A DNA stretch of 22,920 nt, taken from the NCBI GenBank assembly GCA_003695215.1, contig RFIM01000198.1, positions 1-22,920 of the forward strand, written 5' to 3'. The notes beneath the pieces are model-generated. The model was not told the origin of the DNA and made no database searches. It saw only the letters and a list, made by a program, of their open reading frames with translations. Origin of the DNA: Chloroflexota bacterium (GTDB lineage Bacteria > Chloroflexota > Anaerolineae > Aggregatilineales > UBA2796). Numbering within the stretch: position 1 is the first letter of the stretch; each line of letters opens with the position of its first letter. Shown here piece after piece: positions 21,865 to 22,920 of the stretch. The translations under genes and the position numbers were made by a program.

Positions 21865-22920
21865 TCAATTCAGGCGCTCGAAGATGCCAGCAGCGCCTTG
21901 CCCGCCACCGACGCACATGGTGACCATGCCATAGCGCGCTTGGCGCCGCCTCAGCTCGTGGATCACCTGCACGGTCAATTTGCTGCCCGTGCAGCCGAGC
22001 GGATGGCCGAGCGCGATAGCCCCGCCGTTCACGTTCACGCGCGCCATGTCCATCTCCAGTGTGCGGATGACGGCCAAGGCTTGCGCTGCGAAGGCCTCGT
22101 TTAGCTCGATCAAGTCAATTTGGTCGAGCGTCAGGCCTGTGCGCGCCAACACCTTCGGCACAGCCTTGATCGGGCCGACGCCCATCACTTCAGGCCGCAC
22201 GCCTGAGACGGCAAAGCCGACAAAGCGCGCCAATGGCTGCAAGCCCAGTCGCTCAGCCAAGCTGCGTTCCATCACTAAGACGCCGGCTGCGCCATCGCTG
22301 AGCGGCGACGAATTGCCCGCCGTGACCGTGCCGCCTTGCATGAAGGCAGGCTTCAGCTTGGCGAGCGCTTCCAATGTGGTATCGCGGCGCAAATGCTCGT
22401 CAGTATCGAGGACGATCTTGACGTGCTGCGGTTTGCCGTCCTCGCCGATGACCACTTCCTCAAGCTCAACAGGCACGATCTCCTCTTTGAATTTGCCCGC
22501 GTCTTGTGCCGCAGCAGCCTTCTGATGGCTCTGATAGGCGAACATGTCCTGATCCTCGCGGCTGACTTGCCACTCCTGTGCCACGCGCTCAGCTGTCAAG
22601 CCCATGCTCATATAGACTTCAGGCTGATGCTCGGCCATGTACGGATTAGGCGACATGCGGAAGCCCGTCATGGGCACAAGGCTCATGGTCTCGGCGCCGC
22701 CCGCGATGATGACGTCGGCGCCGCCCGCGATGATCCGCTCAGCCGCGCTAGCAATTGTCTGCAGGCCGCTCGCACAGAAGCGATTGACCGTCTGCGCAGG
22801 CACATCGGCGGGCAAGCCTGCTCGCAGTGCGATCACGCGCGCCATATTCAAGCCTTGGGCGCCTTCAGGCATGGCGCAGCCGATGATCACGTCGTCGATC
22901 AGGGCGGGATCGAGCTTGCC
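21865..22920 (-). CDS. fadA: Acetyl-CoA acyltransferase (thiolase), 5' end outside the window
   Basis: This is the C-terminal 351 residues of a thiolase. The frame is open to the right edge (GKLDPALIDDVIIGCAMPEG at the edge), so the GTG that begins the shorter frame at 22890 is not the start, and about 40 residues are missing. The nucleophilic cysteine is in NRFCASGLQTIA, followed by NEAFAAQALAV, the histidine of GHPLGCTGSK, and the second catalytic cysteine in CVGGGQGAAGIFE. The sequence style (TVNRFCASGLQ, AGGAETMS) fits the degradative FadA type that cleaves 3-ketoacyl-CoA in beta-oxidation, rather than the biosynthetic acetoacetyl-CoA type. A FadB-type partner gene would be expected close by, outside the window. 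Specificity is inferred. Confidence 0.9.
   Translation of the reverse strand, partial: GKLDPALIDDVIIGCAMPEGAQGLNMARVIALRAGLPADVPAQTVNRFCASGLQTIASAAERIIAGGADVIIAGGAETMSLVPMTGFRMSPNPYMAEHQPEVYMSMGLTAERVAQEWQVSREDQDMFAYQSHQKAAAAQDAGKFKEEIVPVELEEVVIGEDGKPQHVKIVLDTDEHLRRDTTLEALAKLKPAFMQGGTVTAGNSSPLSDGAAGVLVMERSLAERLGLQPLARFVGFAVSGVRPEVMGVGPIKAVPKVLARTGLTLDQIDLIELNEAFAAQALAVIRTLEMDMARVNVNGGAIALGHPLGCTGSKLTVQVIHELRRRQARYGMVTMCVGGGQGAAGIFERLN

Overview
The window is a gene-dense stretch of bacterial chromosome of moderately high GC, with strong GGC/GCG codon preference. It contains 14 complete or near-complete protein genes plus one fragment at each edge. No rRNA, tRNA, CRISPR array, insertion sequence or phage gene is visible. 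A soluble Ser/Thr kinase with a long TPR tail, a stand-alone FHA protein, a ClpC-like unfoldase, a secreted PPC-domain protein and TGnTATAAT-type promoters fit a Chloroflexota (Anaerolineae-like) bacterium. That placement is inferred from gene content and style only, because the window has no phylogenetic marker.

Left part, minus strand (1-3530). A short unit carries a dNTP triphosphohydrolase (dgt) followed 5 bp later by a gene starting with a DICT sensory domain that runs off the edge. Upstream of it is a two-gene unit: a TPR protein with a single membrane segment and a multiply repeated 'DALF' motif, then an ArgA-like GNAT acetyltransferase. The TPR gene has its own sigma-70-type promoter with a palindrome in it.

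Central block, minus strand (3530-13130). Six genes are packed with 5-36 bp gaps or short overlaps behind one promoter. In transcription order they are a ClpC-like AAA+ unfoldase, a 1181-residue Ser/Thr kinase with about 18 TPRs, a small FHA protein, a short-chain dehydrogenase, a WD40 protein with a signal peptide, and a penicillin-binding-protein homologue. The PBP homologue has lost all three catalytic motifs (SxxK, SxN, KTG). The ClpC homologue lacks the usual middle domain. The layout suggests a phospho-signalling and proteostasis module with a cell-envelope arm, which I consider the most unusual thing in the window.

Right part (13170-22920). rocA (1-pyrroline-5-carboxylate dehydrogenase, minus) ends in a hairpin terminator and shares a short divergent regulatory region with a plus-strand pair: a Tat-exported FAD amine oxidase, overlapping by ATGA with a GT-C/DUF2723-like membrane glycosyltransferase. 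Next is another ATGA-coupled plus-strand pair: a KAS III-like thiolase-fold enzyme with an altered triad, and a 107-residue protein I do not recognise. A hairpin separates it from a convergent minus-strand gene for a secreted protein of alternating PPC and DUF2135-like modules. The window ends inside a FadA-type thiolase gene.
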